The notes: generated by a model not told the origin, from the sequence alone. Positions 12,219 to 24,625 are shown, counted from the first letter of the stretch. The stretch: DNA of 64,000 nt from Phlebopus portentosus (GCA_037892935.1 JAYXKI010000001.1:3286001-3350000), one strand, 5' to 3'. Numbers and translations are program-made.

Positions 12219-13206
12219 GGTAGGACGGATCGACAAGTCGACCTTAGAGAATTGGGAAGAGAAGAGGAAGCTAGGATTTGCCTTTGCTTTGCAAGACTAC
12301 TGCAGTACTTATAGGGGAGGATCTAGCGCTTGATGCACGGTAAGATTTGCTTGTACGAGAACCATCTAATTCGTCTGAAGCATTAGCAAGACCGGGTCTA
12401 CCGGACTGAATGCCTCAATGCCGTGAGGCGAGGATTGGATCTTGAAGTGCAGATCATGACGAGGAGATAAGTTTTAGGCGGTGAGTCGGATAACTAGGAT
12501 GCGAGTTTCAAGGAGGCCGGGATCTAAGAGTAAGTGGCGTCTGTCGGGAGATCAGACCCGCACTAATGGTCGAAGGAACGGAAATGAGGAGAGAACAGGC
12601 GTGTAACTTCCTTTCCAGGGCTAAAAACTGCATCATGCGATATGGTAACATCAGCATCGTTACAAGAGGAAAAGAGTAAACATCCCGCCAAGGCTATAAG
12701 GGAATGACACGTGAGTAGATGCCGAAATCTGCTTGAATGACACGTTTTAGCAGGTCCTTCAGACATCATCTTCTCATACATGAGGCACGCGTATTCAGCC
12801 TAGCTCAGGGGTCCGCTGGACCGCATTTCCGAGTTGCAGGATTCCCGTCAGCATGCCGTCAGCCATCAATCGCTCGGAAGCTGGACCCTGTCCACTCTGT
12901 CGATATTAAATTTGGCTCTGCGAATAAAATAAATCCATAATGGTTCGTGAGCGCTCGATGGTCTCACTGTAGTCCTATTATTTTCTATGTGATGCCTATT
13001 CTCACCCGCCACCTATCGTATCGTCTGTGCCATCACTGGTCCCAGTCTAGCCGGTAGCCGTCCGTCGCAGTGGTTCTTCCTCGTTTTGCGTCCCTTTGTG
13101 CGGATTCGACATACCTGACCATCGAGAGAGAGAAAAATGAGAAAATTTTCAGATAGCGAGAAGGACGGACCAGACGCGAGAAAGGGACAAAGAAGAGACA
13201 CGCAGG
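12219..13206. other. Intergenic, promoter side of the MFS gene
   Basis: This lies upstream of the MFS transporter and downstream of the DnaJ gene, both on the - strand. No gene is supported and no clear regulatory motif was picked out by eye. Confidence 0.5.
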
Positions 13207-15072
13207 TCACAGCCCAGTAAGCTCCTTGAGCTTCCGCCAAGCGGAAGAGGCCCATCCCTCCTCTCTCCCGCGCCAGTTCGTTGTATCTGAGAACGCATGC
13301 ATACCGTTTGAATCGTCTGACGAGGTCTTCTCTGAAGCACTTCCTCCGGAGGACTTTGTTGCATTTTTGTGCGATTCACTAGGACGACTGAATGAAGATG
13401 ACCCAGACTTCGACGTTCGACCCTCGACATCGTCCGCATACGCTTGTAATAGTTCTCTCTGGCGCTTCGTTAATGACCTATCAACGTGATAGGCGTAAAT
13501 GTCAGTAGCGTGTCCGTCATTATCTAGTCGATTGGTTATCTCACCGCGGCAGCTGAATCGCGAATGATACAAAGAGGTCCCCTCTATCACCACCAGAACC
13601 ATGTAGTCTTGGCATTCCGCGACCTTTCAGAACCATTTCTTCTCCTTGTTGAGTCCCTCCGGGCACCCTCACATCGACATCGCCTTCTAATGTGGGTATT
13701 CTGACTCTTCCTCCGAGCAGTGCGGTATGCATCGGTATCCGAGCTTCGTAGTGAATGTTCATTCCTTGCCGCCTGAACAACTTCGACGCCGCAACATTTA
13801 CGCGCACAAGAAGATCCCCTTTTGGCCCTTTGCCAGAAGTTGGCGCATCCCCTTCATTCGGAACACGAAGCATCATTCCATCTTCCACGCCTATGAATAA
13901 TTATCAATGAAGACGTAATGACTCGTTGTGACGCAGCACCTGCCTGGAGGTATATTGACTGTCACCGCTTTTCTGACTCTCACTCTACCATGACCACTAC
14001 ATTCTCCACAATGACCGCCTCGAGGTACTACCTCTCCAGATCCTTGACATGTCCCACAAGTTGTCTCCATGTGGAAGCCAGCCTGTACCACAAACGTCCG
14101 CGATCCGGATCCGCCGCACGAAGAGCAAGTCATTTTCTTGACGCCTGGCTTCAAGCCAGTGCCAGAGCAAGTTCCACACTCCACGATAGGCATGACCGTC
14201 ATTGTCTGTCTCGTGCCCTTGGCTGCGTCCATAAAACTTATTCCTATCCTGGCTTCCAAGTCATCCCCGCGAATGTTGACGTTAGGTCCTCGTCCACTCG
14301 CTCTCCCACCAAACGCGCCAAACAGCTGCTCAAACAGATCAGCTCCAGCACCACTTGGTCCTGCTCGAAATGCGGCCCCGAAATCGCGGAAGCCACCGAA
14401 CCCAGAACCTGCAAACCCAGAGCCCGAAAACGCGTTCGGATCAAAGCCTGGTTGCTGAGATGCCGCTCCGTATTGATCATATGCAGCACGTTTTCCTTCG
14501 TCGCTAAGAGTCTGAAGTATATTATGTTTTAATGGCAAAATCGGAGATTTCTAGTCACAAGTAGAACATACGTCATACGCGGCTTGAATCTCGACAAATT
14601 TTTCCTGGGCATCTTTCTCCTTGTTTGTATCCGGATGATATTTCCGTGCGAGCTAGAACATAAATTCACAAATAAGCTCGTCTAGCAAATAAGAAGTAAC
14701 GTACAGAATAGTAGGCCTTTTTAATGTCAGCTAAAGATGCATCCTTGGACACGCCGAGTACTTGATATGGGTCCTTGTGTGCCAGAGTCGCAGAAGTTGT
14801 ATGAAAGCCTCGTTTGAACTGCGTTATTTACCGTAGACAAGTATGTTAGTTGGTTGCCGAATGACCTGGCACGCACTTACTCGTCTTGGACGCGCCCGGA
14901 TCTCGTCTTTGCCATCTGTAGTCCATACAGGTACCCTTCGTTCTCTCAGATCCCTTACCCGTTTTGAAGTGATGGTCGCAAGCGCCCTAGAAGCATGTAT
15001 ACATCTCGACGTAGAAGCGGAACCTAGAGTAAAGGCCAAGATTGCTCTTTGGGCAGCCAGTCGCGTTGGCAT
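13207..15072 (-). CDS. Mitochondrial DnaJ/Hsp40 co-chaperone (type A, Mdj1-like)
   Basis: It stimulates mitochondrial Hsp70 and delivers unfolded proteins in the matrix. Six exons (14881-15072, 14705-14818, 14572-14652, 13944-14511, 13545-13890, 13207-13477) give 523 residues. The order is an Arg-rich presequence containing RGFHTTSAT, a typical matrix-processing site; the J domain with YQVLGV and the HPD triad; a Gly/Phe-rich stretch; four zinc-binding CxxCxGxG repeats ([32 protein letters not shown]); and the C-terminal substrate-binding domain. The fourth intron (13891-13943) must be GC-AG, because only that join preserves the invariant PPGVEDG. The C-terminal Ser-rich tail is variable. Confidence 0.92.
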
Positions 15073-17070
15073 AGCGCAGCCTACAATCCGAGTCAGGCAG
15101 AAAGGGCGAGTAGAAGAATTGTCGATTTGTTATTGGATTAGTAATATATCACATGACTTATATTACTATATACGGAGGAGAGAGGAACATTCCTATATGA
15201 CCGTAGATCCGCAGATCCTCGCTATTATGCCGCCATCCCGACAGAATCAAGTGCCAAGCCACAGCGCCTGCAATTTTCCTTCTACTACGCAGTGCTCAGT
15301 CGACTTCTTGACTCCTTTCCTAGCTGGTGGACCCGGGAGAATGCCAATTTTTTTTTTTAGGGACTGTTCCTTGAGGATCATCGTAAGTTGCTTGGATGAT
15401 TGATTGAATAACAATATCGCCTCGGCGTCTTGGAAAAGCACGTCCTCGGAAGCACATCGATCGTATCATTTTCCTCTATAGCTACGGACAGTGGATGTCC
15501 CCTTTTTTCAATGCAAGCAGCTCACCTATTTCCAAGTATCGTCCGACGGGTCAAAAGCAAGTCGTCCGTTTCAATCAGGGAACCGGAATAGCTTTCTTCA
15601 CGAACTAGCTACAAATTTGGCTGGCTGGATCTTATTCCTCGTTGAATGCACCCATAGGTCATTATCTCCGCGTCGGACATGAAAAGGAAGGATCCTGAGA
15701 CAACTCCTCGTGATGAGCTCGGAAGAAACGACGATGCCTAAGCGGATAAAGTTGCTGAAATTTTCCAACTCGCCTAACGCATATAGCAGAGAACATCCCG
15801 TCCATGCAAGAAATATCTATCTATGCTTGCGCCGCGTAATACTCACATGTGGCTCACGATATAAGCAGTGGATATGCACAACTCTTGGCTAGGAGATTTC
15901 TCCAAGCCAAATACTTTCCTTCAGTTCAGAGAGTGTTTCCTAGTGTTCCCAAGAACGAAACTTTAGGCTTGTAACTCTTGATGCCCCGGTCAAGTTTGGA
16001 GCTGTGAATGGATGCAAGAGCAGTATTGTGTTAACCCGGATTCGTCTGCTATCTTATCGTGCACCAAAGCCTACGGCAGGTCTATTGCGCGAAGATATAG
16101 GTCTCATTGTCTGCAGGATGATACTTAGCCTGGATGATATCATCAGGCCTTTCGTTCGAACCGGGATCCGATAATCTCGGCCACCTGGCAGTCTCTCATT
16201 TCTGTCTGCCAGACCTCGACGGGCATAATTGACATGCCATAGTTATCCGTTGATGATTGCGCGCAAATGAATTTTAGAGAAAGGGACAAATGATTTTTTA
16301 ATCCCGCAATGGTTACCTGACTGAAACTTGATAGCACATGCTCACAGGGCCCATGGACAGGCTTGGAATAGACTACAAAAACTGACTTGACGTCCACGCT
16401 ACAGCGCCAAAGAATCGTTTCAGGGGCTTTGTGAGGGAAATGCGTTCTCACAACTGTTAACCCGGATGCCAAAGTGACCGGTATAAAGATTGATTAAGGT
16501 AACATCGTGGCGGGATGTCTTTTGGTCCATGTTTCTAATTGACTCCGTTATTCGGCCACTATATTAATATTCCCTGTAATGCCTGAGGATATCGACATAT
16601 TGCACCTCACAATGCACTAGCTTAACCCAGAGAGCGAGGGTCATATCGCACTTAAGCATCGTCCTGCGAAGGTCAGAATGCGACATCACTGGTATTGTTA
16701 GCACTTTGCCGTTTCCTTCGCATCGCACTAGGATGCGATTGTTAGAATGCTTTCCTCTGTCATGGTCTGAGTTCGGTACGAAACCGGCGGAAAAAACTGA
16801 AGCACAGTCAAGAAGCGCGAAGTTGTCCACTTTACTGTGGTCTCGAAATTACTAGTCGGGCGGGCCGGTGTTTGTCCGGGAAGGCAGATGAGGCACGAAT
16901 AGTAGTAATAATTCTCGAGCGAATGAATTTGAATCGGCGCCTTCCATATCGAGAACGAGGACGGAACTAAAGAAAAGACACAACTTGAACACGCTCGATA
17001 TTCACAATATGTAACTTTCATATTGATTGTCCATTATTCTGATACTTGATACTTATCGTCGAATTAGAGC
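15073..17070. other. 2-kb intergenic region
   Basis: It lies between two divergent genes, DnaJ (-) and SET (+), so both promoters should be here. Open frames are short, with no recognisable family. A short tRNA-like B-box sequence near 16150 lacks the rest of a tRNA. Confidence 0.5.
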
Positions 17071-17800
17071 ATGCCTCATGCGAAGAAGTCCAGTTATGCG
17101 CCGTCTCGTTGGCCCTCCGATGTCGGGTATCTGAGGACCATGTCCTACCCACCATCATTACCGCTTGACGTGGTTCGATACATCAAAGGAAATCGCCCTG
17201 CAGTACCGTCATCAACTAAGCATCACATTGCTATTCGTCGGATTGTTGACACCTCCGCGCATCCTGCACACGGTCAGATGGGTCTCTTTGCAACCAAAAA
17301 GATCCCGCCTCGCACACATATCGTCGATTACTTTGGTGAACTCCACACGGACGATAGACCGAGTTCCGATTATGATCTGTCCTTGTATCGTACGCATGAC
17401 GATGAAGGACAAGCCTTGAGTGTCGGAGTACGTTCATTCACTGTTATTGTTTTTTCCTAGTGCAGCGATGCAAGCCAAGAGAACCTTGTTTTTTTGCACG
17501 CACAAATCGACACTGAAGATCGATGCAGCGCGTATGGGAAATGAAGCAGTACGTAACTGGAGCTCACTTAGTTTCTTTTGCCACTATTGTATTCACCGTT
17601 CTCAGTAGCGTTTCATCAATGACTATCGTGGCATCAAATCTAAGCCGAATGCTGTATTCAAAGAAAGAAGAACAGAAGAGGGAGAATTACGGATGAGCAT
17701 CTGGAGCGGCGACGGAAAAGCAATTGGTAAGGGAGACGAAATCTTAGTATCTTACGGCAAAGTGTGGTGGCAAGCAAGGTCGCATGAGCAGCAGCGTTGA
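17071..17800 (+). CDS. Small SET-domain protein (putative lysine methyltransferase)
   Basis: SET proteins transfer methyl from S-adenosylmethionine to lysine, usually on histones. Three exons (17071-17427, 17519-17548, 17609-17800) give 192 residues, almost all SET domain. Visible motifs are GQMGLFATKKIPPRTHIVDY near the start of the domain, DAARMGNEARFINDYRG (the usual Asn-His here Asn-Asp) and DEILVSYGK, the counterpart of the catalytic GEELxxxY block. There are no pre-SET or post-SET cysteines, so it belongs among the small fungal SET proteins. The middle exon is 30 nt and its acceptor (17517-17518) is inferred from the protein motif. The target residue is unknown; resemblance to the small S. 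pombe Set7 type is a guess. Confidence 0.8.
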
Positions 17801-18001
17801 GTTTTGCTCCGCCTTTACGTATCATCTGGGTATGCGCACCAAAAATAGCTTCCTTATTGCTCTCTTGAATTGTGTTTGAAACAACATTCAGCTTTGGAAT
17901 ATTCTAGGACAAATTACATTACAAGAGTCGCGTGTAGTTAGCACAGGACGGAGCTGTATTAGGATTGTATGCGGAAAGCTGGAGACAGAAGTTCATCAGT
18001 G

Positions 18002-19431
18002 CTAAACACCCGATGTATCTGATCCCTCACTACCGCTTTCTCCGTTGGTCGCGGCCGCCGCTGCAGCCGCCTTCACAGGATCTGACACCATGTAAAGATG
18101 GATAAAGACCGTATTCACATTGAAACAACGTACCAAAATATGGGTGAGCCTGTGCCTCCTTAGCAGTCAGCCTTTCCTGATGATCATAACGAAGAAGCTT
18201 GTCCAAAAAGTCGATAGCCTCGTTTGAGATATACCTCTGGTTTTCGGATGTTATGAATCTCGTCCATGGCTTCTTTGCGTATCTAAAAAGCATCTGCTTA
18301 GTACAGAGGGCTCTTCCTTCAAAGTTTGCTTCCATATTCCGTACGTACCGGCCGAGGATTTCGTCGTACTGAGCGTCAAGCTCGATGTCATACTTTTCGA
18401 GATAAATGAACAGTTCGTCAGTGCCTAGGACCTTGGTGATCTTCACTAGCTGGTCGTAGTTGTCATGTCCATGAAAGAAGGGTTCCTTGCGGAAGATCTG
18501 TGGGCAACGATGTAAGATCAAGATCTTGAAGAAAGAAGACCGATTTATACCATTGAAGCAAACATGCAGCCCAAACTCCACATGTCTAGGCTATAGTCAT
18601 ACTCCTGATAGTCAACGAGCAGTTCCGGACCCTTGAAGTATCGAGATGCAACCCTGACGTTGTACTCGGTTTTCGGATGGTAGAACTCAGCTAATCCCCA
18701 ATCAATAAGCCGAAGCTGTAGAAAATGAGATGAGGATGGAAGAAGGAGATTCTTGTAAATGAACACCAACCTTCCGTCGTTCATGGTCAATCATGACATT
18801 GTGGGGCTTGACATCTCTATGCATGATACCGCAGGAATGACAGAAATCGAGAGCCTGTGCGAACTAATCAACAAGTGGGTGCGAGTAATGCCGCTACGAT
18901 ACTAACCTTTAGCAGTTCGAAGATATAGAATCGTACATCAAAATCGGTGAAGCGAGGATAAAGCAATTTGAAGTCCGTGTTGTGCACGTATTCGGTGATG
19001 AGACTCGGAATTTTTGACGAAGAATCGCGAACCACGTCAAGGAGGGCAACGATGTTTGGACCACCAGCCAAATTTTGAAGAATCTTTATTTCACGCTTTA
19101 TCTTCTTCTTCTTCACTGGCTTCAAGACCTTGATGATGCACTTGTCGTCATTGACAATGTGTATGCCCTCGAACACCTGGCAACCTAGGTCAGACAGAAG
19201 GGCAAGAAGAAAGGCCGATTTACATGCCTCAGAATACTTCCCTCGACCGACTTTCCTTACGATTTCGTAGTGATCTTGCATTCCCCATTGCACCTGCAGG
19301 TTATCTGTATTCGTTCGTCAGTAGGCAAGTTGACAAGAGCAGAACGGAAGCCACTGACCATATTCATACCAGGATGGACCTCTTTCGGCATTTATGTTTG
19401 CATATACTCTAGCAACGGATGAGCGAGGCAT
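18002..19431 (-). CDS. Casein kinase 2, catalytic alpha subunit
   Basis: A constitutively active acidophilic Ser/Thr kinase acting in nucleus and cytosol. Eight exons (19359-19431, 19228-19304, 18907-19176, 18771-18854, 18551-18715, 18349-18497, 18134-18282, 18002-18081) join to 348 residues. CK2-specific marks are the glycine loop GRGKYSEVFEGI, the basic cluster [28 protein letters not shown] in the catalytic loop, [10 protein letters not shown] with the DWG that replaces DFG, and [12 protein letters not shown]. The second intron (19177-19227) is GC-AG: the canonical alternative would leave a 39-nt intron and insert residues into the glycine loop. The tail is short, Ala-rich and acidic. It converges with the SET gene 200 nt away. 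Confidence 0.95.
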
Positions 19432-20381
19432 GGTGCTTAGTCGATAACACCGCACCTCGGTCTTGAGGTGTGTTCATGGGCTCGTTACCTTGGTCCACGC
19501 CTCGCCCACGGCCTTTTACCCAACTTGGGAAATCAGATGATTACGTACACCCACCTAGAGACTTCCGCGCCACTTTCCGTTTCTCTTCCGGCCACCGACA
19601 CCATATCTTCATCTTGTTCGGACAGATCTTTTTTTCCTTCTTTTTCGTCATAAATATCTAGAGTTACTCAATGGATTATGCGTTTTTTACTTCGAGCCTC
19701 TGATTGAAACATATATTCCTATAACAACTTTCTGACGTGGCTTGAAGGAAAAGAACCTAAATCTAGACTGCCAGCTCAGCTATCTGCCTGGGCCTTTGAT
19801 ACTATCTCATTCTCGGGACGACTGCTCAAGTCTTGGAGGATAAGCATGAATATCTCGATCTCATTCCATGGATGAGATACCATGCCGAACCTCTCTGCCA
19901 CGTCAACTGGAAACACAAGTTACCCGTAAACTCACAACGATGGTTTATAACTACAGTGGAATCAGAGGTGCAGCTATTTTCTGAAATAGCATCCGCATAA
20001 TTTATTTCTGCCAGCAAAGCATTACGCTTCTTTTATGCTGTAGCACGCGGCAGAAACATCTGACACATGTCGCCTACTTGCCCTTCTTACCCGTTTCAGG
20101 ACTCTGGTTGACGACGAGTACTCTGCTGGTGCTCGGCGCACATGTATATCTGGCAAGTGCGTTCTGATGCAAGCTGGCTCGAGGACCGTTCATCCCACAA
20201 GCTTTCAATTTTTGCGAGTCACCGACGTTGGATGGCCTGACCGTAATTTTATTCCTTTAATTTGACGTTGGAAGAAGTTCGCCAGATAAGACCTGTGATA
20301 CGTTGCATATCCCCTAATCATGACCTGGAGTAACATATAACGGCGCCTTGCATTGCTTCGACAGCAGAGCTCAATCTAAGG
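19432..20381. other. Divergent promoter region, CK2 alpha / chitinase
   Basis: No gene is supported. Both flanking genes are transcribed away from it, so it carries both promoters. A TATA-like ACATATAA lies at 20333-20340, about 42 nt upstream of the chitinase start codon; whether it works is not known. Confidence 0.45.
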
Positions 20382-22763
20382 ATGATTGCCTACTTCTCGT
20401 CCGTTGCAGCTGTGTACACCTCCGTCATTCTTTCTGTCCTCGGCTCCATTCAGGTTGTAAGGGCATTTGATAACACCCGATTCGATAACGTACGTCAATT
20501 CTGTCATTGACTATTGACTGATAACCGACGCTTGCTTTGCTAGCTTGCTGTGTAAATTGAAGAAACCTTTGATGCTTTGGGCATTTCTAATTTGATGACA
20601 GTTACTGGGGTCAGAATTCTTACGGCGCAGTCAATTCAGACGATCCTGCAAACTTTCAGCAACGTCTTTCGTTCTATTGCGGCGATGATAGTGTTATTGA
20701 TGCGTTCCCCGTTGCATTCTTAAACGTTTTCTTCGGGACCGGTGGATTACCCTCCATCAACTTAGCCAACGTAAGTCGGAAAGCTTTCAGATTGCCAGAC
20801 CCCACTTATCATGCACTTAGACTTGCAATCCAACCGATAACACTACTTTCCCTGGCACAGAACTACCGGACTGCTCAGCACTTGCCAGCGACATAGAAAC
20901 ATGTCAATCAAAAGGCAAAATTGTCACTCTGAGCTTGGGGGCGCAACCGGCTCTGTTGGCTTCGACTCCGATAGCCAAGCCGAGACGTTCGCGGATACGA
21001 TTTGGAACCTTTTCCTTGGTGGTAGCAGCGATACGCGTCCTTTCGGGAGTGCTGTTCTGGATGGGTGAGCGCGCCGAATTTCGTTGTTCAACATCAGTAC
21101 TTACCCACACGTCAAGAGTTGATCTCGACATTGAAGGAGGAGGTTCAGCATCGTACGCAGCCTTCGTTAACCGCATTCGCTCTCACGCAAGTGGAGCTGA
21201 TAAAAAGTGAGCGGCTATTAATCTATCGGCCATATAGCCTACGCTAAGCAGAACAATACTACCCTGTCAGATACTTCGTTACTGCAGCACCACAATGTCC
21301 CTTCCCTGATTCTGCTCTGGGGCAGGTTCTTAATTCTGCCGAGTTTGACGCTGTATACGTCCAATTCTGTAAGTATGCCTTTTCGAAATTCATTAAAAAT
21401 AGACAAATTTACTCCATACATAATAGACAATAACATTTGCGGTCTGAATCATTTTGACGAAGCTCAGAACTGGGATTTCGGCTTATGGTTAGCAATCCTG
21501 AAATACGTCTGGAGTTTTCCCACCGACTTCTTACCGTTTAGGGACAATTGGGCTAGAACTATTAGTCCGAATTCGGACGCAAAAGTCTACATAGGTGCAC
21601 CTGCGTCAAGCACTGCAGCAGGGCAAGGATTTGTTTCTGCAGACATACTCGCCTCTATTGCAACGCAAATGCGCAACAGCTTCCCGTCCTTTGGAGGTGT
21701 CATGTTATGGGATGCTTCACAAGCTGTTGGTATGTGCTTTGTACCTTTGGTCTTTTCGTCGGACGTTGTGCTTAGGCAAACATTTCATTCTAGCTAATGA
21801 TCGTTTTGACGTCGCCATAAAGAACGCTTTGACTGCTGCCGGAGGAACTGGATTTACTTTCCCGCCCTGCTCTGCACCCGCGTTCGTTTCCGGAACGTCC
21901 TATACGGGTGGCTCGCAAGTGTCTTTTGATGGGTGTGTTATGTCGGAATCATTCCTGCCTTCTTATAAGTGATTGTTGTGTCTAGATACATATGGCAGGC
22001 GAAGTTCTTTGCCTCGTCCACTCCAGCTAATGATCCTAACAATGAATGGAGTGCCAGTAAGCTGTGCTGGTCGGTCACCACTGAAAAGGACACCTACTCA
22101 TATTCGGTATAGTCAGTGCATGTGCAGAGAATGCATCTTCTAGCGCTCCGTCATCCATCGCTTCACCGTCTACTTCAACCTCAGCGTCAAGCCAGTCGAG
22201 CTCCGCTACGACATCAGCCCCAGCGGCATCTACATCATCCACTGGAACCAATAATTCTGGAGCAGACTGCAGCGGGATCGCAGCGTGGAACTCCGGTGTA
22301 GCTTATACAGCCGGGCAACAGGTCGTATCCGGGTGAGCTTAGCGGGTCAGGACACCAAAGTCTCTACCAGAACTAGCTAACGTTCCGTATGAAGCGGACA
22401 CTTATGGACAGCTAACTGGTGGACGCAAGGCGACGTTCCAAACAGTATGTATAACTTTCATATCCACTTGGAACTTATCAGGCTAAAAGAAATTACGTTA
22501 CCTCAGCTGTCAACGGCGACTGGACTGACGAAGGCGCCTGCGCTACGAGTCGTGCCGCTGTAATGGCAGCAGGCAATGTACCGAATGTGCCGACGCCGGT
22601 TTTGAGCTCCGCTTTCGCGTCCAGCGCGAAGGCGTCTGGTTCGAACGCAGCGCGTACAGCAGCTGTAAGTCTGCCGTCCACTACCGTCTCCTCGAACGGT
22701 CCGGCCGATCAAGACGCGAAGACCGATGGTAGTCGAGTCCGGTCCCGCTTCTTCCGACTCTAA
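20382..22763 (+). CDS. GH18 chitinase with two C-terminal CBM5/12 chitin-binding modules; apparent frameshift
   Basis: It hydrolyses chitin, for wall remodelling or feeding on fungal or insect chitin, and is secreted (hydrophobic N-terminus to about residue 28). There are 13 exons: 20382-20489, 20544-20551, 20602-20770, 20821-21064, 21117-21206, 21271-21368, 21427-21487, 21542-21729, 21794-21932, 21986-22056, 22113-22332, 22395-22444, 22507-22763. Motifs are [11 protein letters not shown], the catalytic DGVDLDIE (Glu is the acid/base), [12 protein letters not shown], then two Trp-rich CBM5/12 modules separated by a Ser/Thr linker. The second exon is 8 nt. In exon four the frame breaks at the G run 20937-20941: upstream ends in VTLSLG, downstream resumes as GATGSVGF one base out. 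All else is intact, so sequencing error or a very recent null allele is likely. Confidence 0.9.
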
Positions 22764-23115
22764 CTTATTTTCATTGTCTGTCTGACGAGGGAAGTGGAAT
22801 ATGTTGAATTGTATTCGGGATGCTAGTTACAAGAAATAGATGAAACGTTTATTGATATCCCAAGCGGAATGTGCAATTCACTGGAGTGATCCTGGACAGC
22901 GAGGGAGGGTTCTCGGACAATGAGGGATGTGGCGATCGCAATCGATGGCGCTTCGCTGTGCGCATTAGTTTAATAGTTAGGTTCAGTCGCACGGACGAAC
23001 AGTACCACTGCATACTCTATCCACACCACAACTCGGAAAGTAACACGACGAACTCTTGAGTATTGAAGAACATAGATTTTTTTTTTTTTTTGGATAACAC
23101 TCGGCAGCATCTTAG
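22764..23115. other. Convergent intergenic region with poly-T
   Basis: This is 3' territory of the chitinase (+) and the exonuclease (-). A run of 15 T lies at 23077-23091. No gene is seen. Confidence 0.5.
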
Positions 23116-24625
23116 CTAGCGTCCGATTCCACGACGCATAGCTTTGTGCGTACCAGGAAGTACAAACTCCTCAAAAAAACTGTAGCCGCGCGTCTTCTTC
23201 GTCCTCAGATCCACAGCATTACCATATCCATTCCTCTTCAAAGCACCAACATTAGTCCTAACTCCCTCTTTGATCACTGCCCCCTCGGAACAAAGGTGCA
23301 GTTGCTTGAGTCTGTTCAGGAGGTCCGCCATTTCCGATTCTCGCGTCCTATCCTTCGCGCGATACTCAGGACGTGGATTCTCGAACCTGGGGCGCTTGAA
23401 CGTAGAAGTAGGCGCGCGAGCTCTCAAGTGCCGGACTTTCAGCCCGCGCGATACGTTCGCCAAAGGTCGGTTCGTAGTCCTGAACGTCCTTTCAGCGCCG
23501 GATGGAGACCGGGAATCTAGGTGGTCGCGAATGTGTTGGGGCTGGTATTCCCAGGGAAGACCATCTGCGTGAACCGCGCTTGCGTGGACGACGTCGAACG
23601 TGAATAGCGAACGATCGAGGTGGTGCGCGCGATTGAGGAGGGTGGTGCAGATGAGTTGACTCGCGTGCGCGTCGTTCGCTGCGTCTGCGTTTAGAGCCAA
23701 AGATACACATCAGCGATCCGAGAATTTACGGTACGTCAGGACGTACAATTTATCTGCTCCGGTGATAGCACATTCTCGTCCCAATTGCTTCTTCGCGTCC
23801 CGTTTTTCGAGAGTGAACGGTTTAAATACACAGAGACAAGACGGGCAAGACTGATGAATTCCGCGGGGTTACCGGGCCAGCGCTCGGGGTCCAAAGTTCG
23901 GGCGAGGTACGAGAGCTCTACACACGAGCACACAGTTGCACCAAAATCTCTATACATGCGCTGCGCATCACCTATGCAGAGGGTTAGTGAATGCTCCCGA
24001 AGGCGCAACGATGAAACCGGTCGCGTACCGAGGATATTTACACCCGCCTTTAGTATCGTCCCATCTTTGAGGAAATCAATCAGCTTGGCAGGAAACGCTG
24101 GATGCGATGACAAAATATGTAAAAAAAGAAGTCGATCAAAGATTTCTTTATTAGCATATACGCTCAAAACCAGTACTTCTCGGGGAAAAAAGACTTACCT
24201 TCCATAGCACTAACATGCAGGACTAATACCTTCCTCGTCGCCGCGATCTGGACGACAGCGACCGGGTTCTCACCGAGCGCGGAGGAGGCACCAGCATTCG
24301 GACGCCACTCGACGTCAAACCCGACTACTCGCTGCGCATTTTGCCCAACTTTCCCGTGAAACAGTCGAGTGAGCTCTGTATTCGCACTTTCGTGATCGCG
24401 TACGTATACGAGATCCGGCGGGTTGGGATGGGCGTTGTAAGAGAGGATAGAGTCGCCGAAACGATCGAGGTTATCAATATCAATATCTGCGGAGGGAAAG
24501 CTCGAGAATTGATTATTGTCGCGCTCATCGGCGTCGGGGTCTCGGTTCCGCAACAGGAATCGAGCGCGACGATGATGCCCGAGTTGTCTTTCGGGAATCC
24601 GTGCTGTGTATTCCAACAAGTTCAT
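23116..24625 (-). CDS. DEDDy 3'-5' exonuclease-domain protein (WRN-exonuclease-like)
   Basis: The RNase D/WRN exonuclease fold removes nucleotides from 3' ends of DNA or RNA using two metal ions. Exons 24199-24625, 24029-24097, 23747-23971 and 23116-23684 give 429 residues. All catalytic blocks are visible: VVGFDVEW (first Asp and Glu), NILGDAQRMYRDFG (second Asp), and YAANDAHAS (Tyr-x3-Asp, which makes it DEDDy). The Tyr codon is split by the last intron. The first 100 residues and the C-terminal 150 are Arg-rich and not recognisable, so the start at 24625, the first Met in this frame, may not be the real one. Whether it acts on DNA or RNA is open. Confidence 0.82.

Noticed and set aside
13918..14532. 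204-codon frame on the + strand
   Set aside because: It lies antisense to the main exon of the DnaJ gene, whose zinc motifs prove the - strand.
16143..16190. tRNA-like sequence on the - strand (GGTGGCCGAG followed by GGTTCGAA)
   Set aside because: The A-box and B-box like pieces are too close together, and no acceptor stem or anticodon arm can be folded.
17461..17518. Alternative acceptors (TAG at about 17460) for the second SET exon
   Set aside because: They would insert residues or a stop before DAARMGNEA, which is a conserved block.
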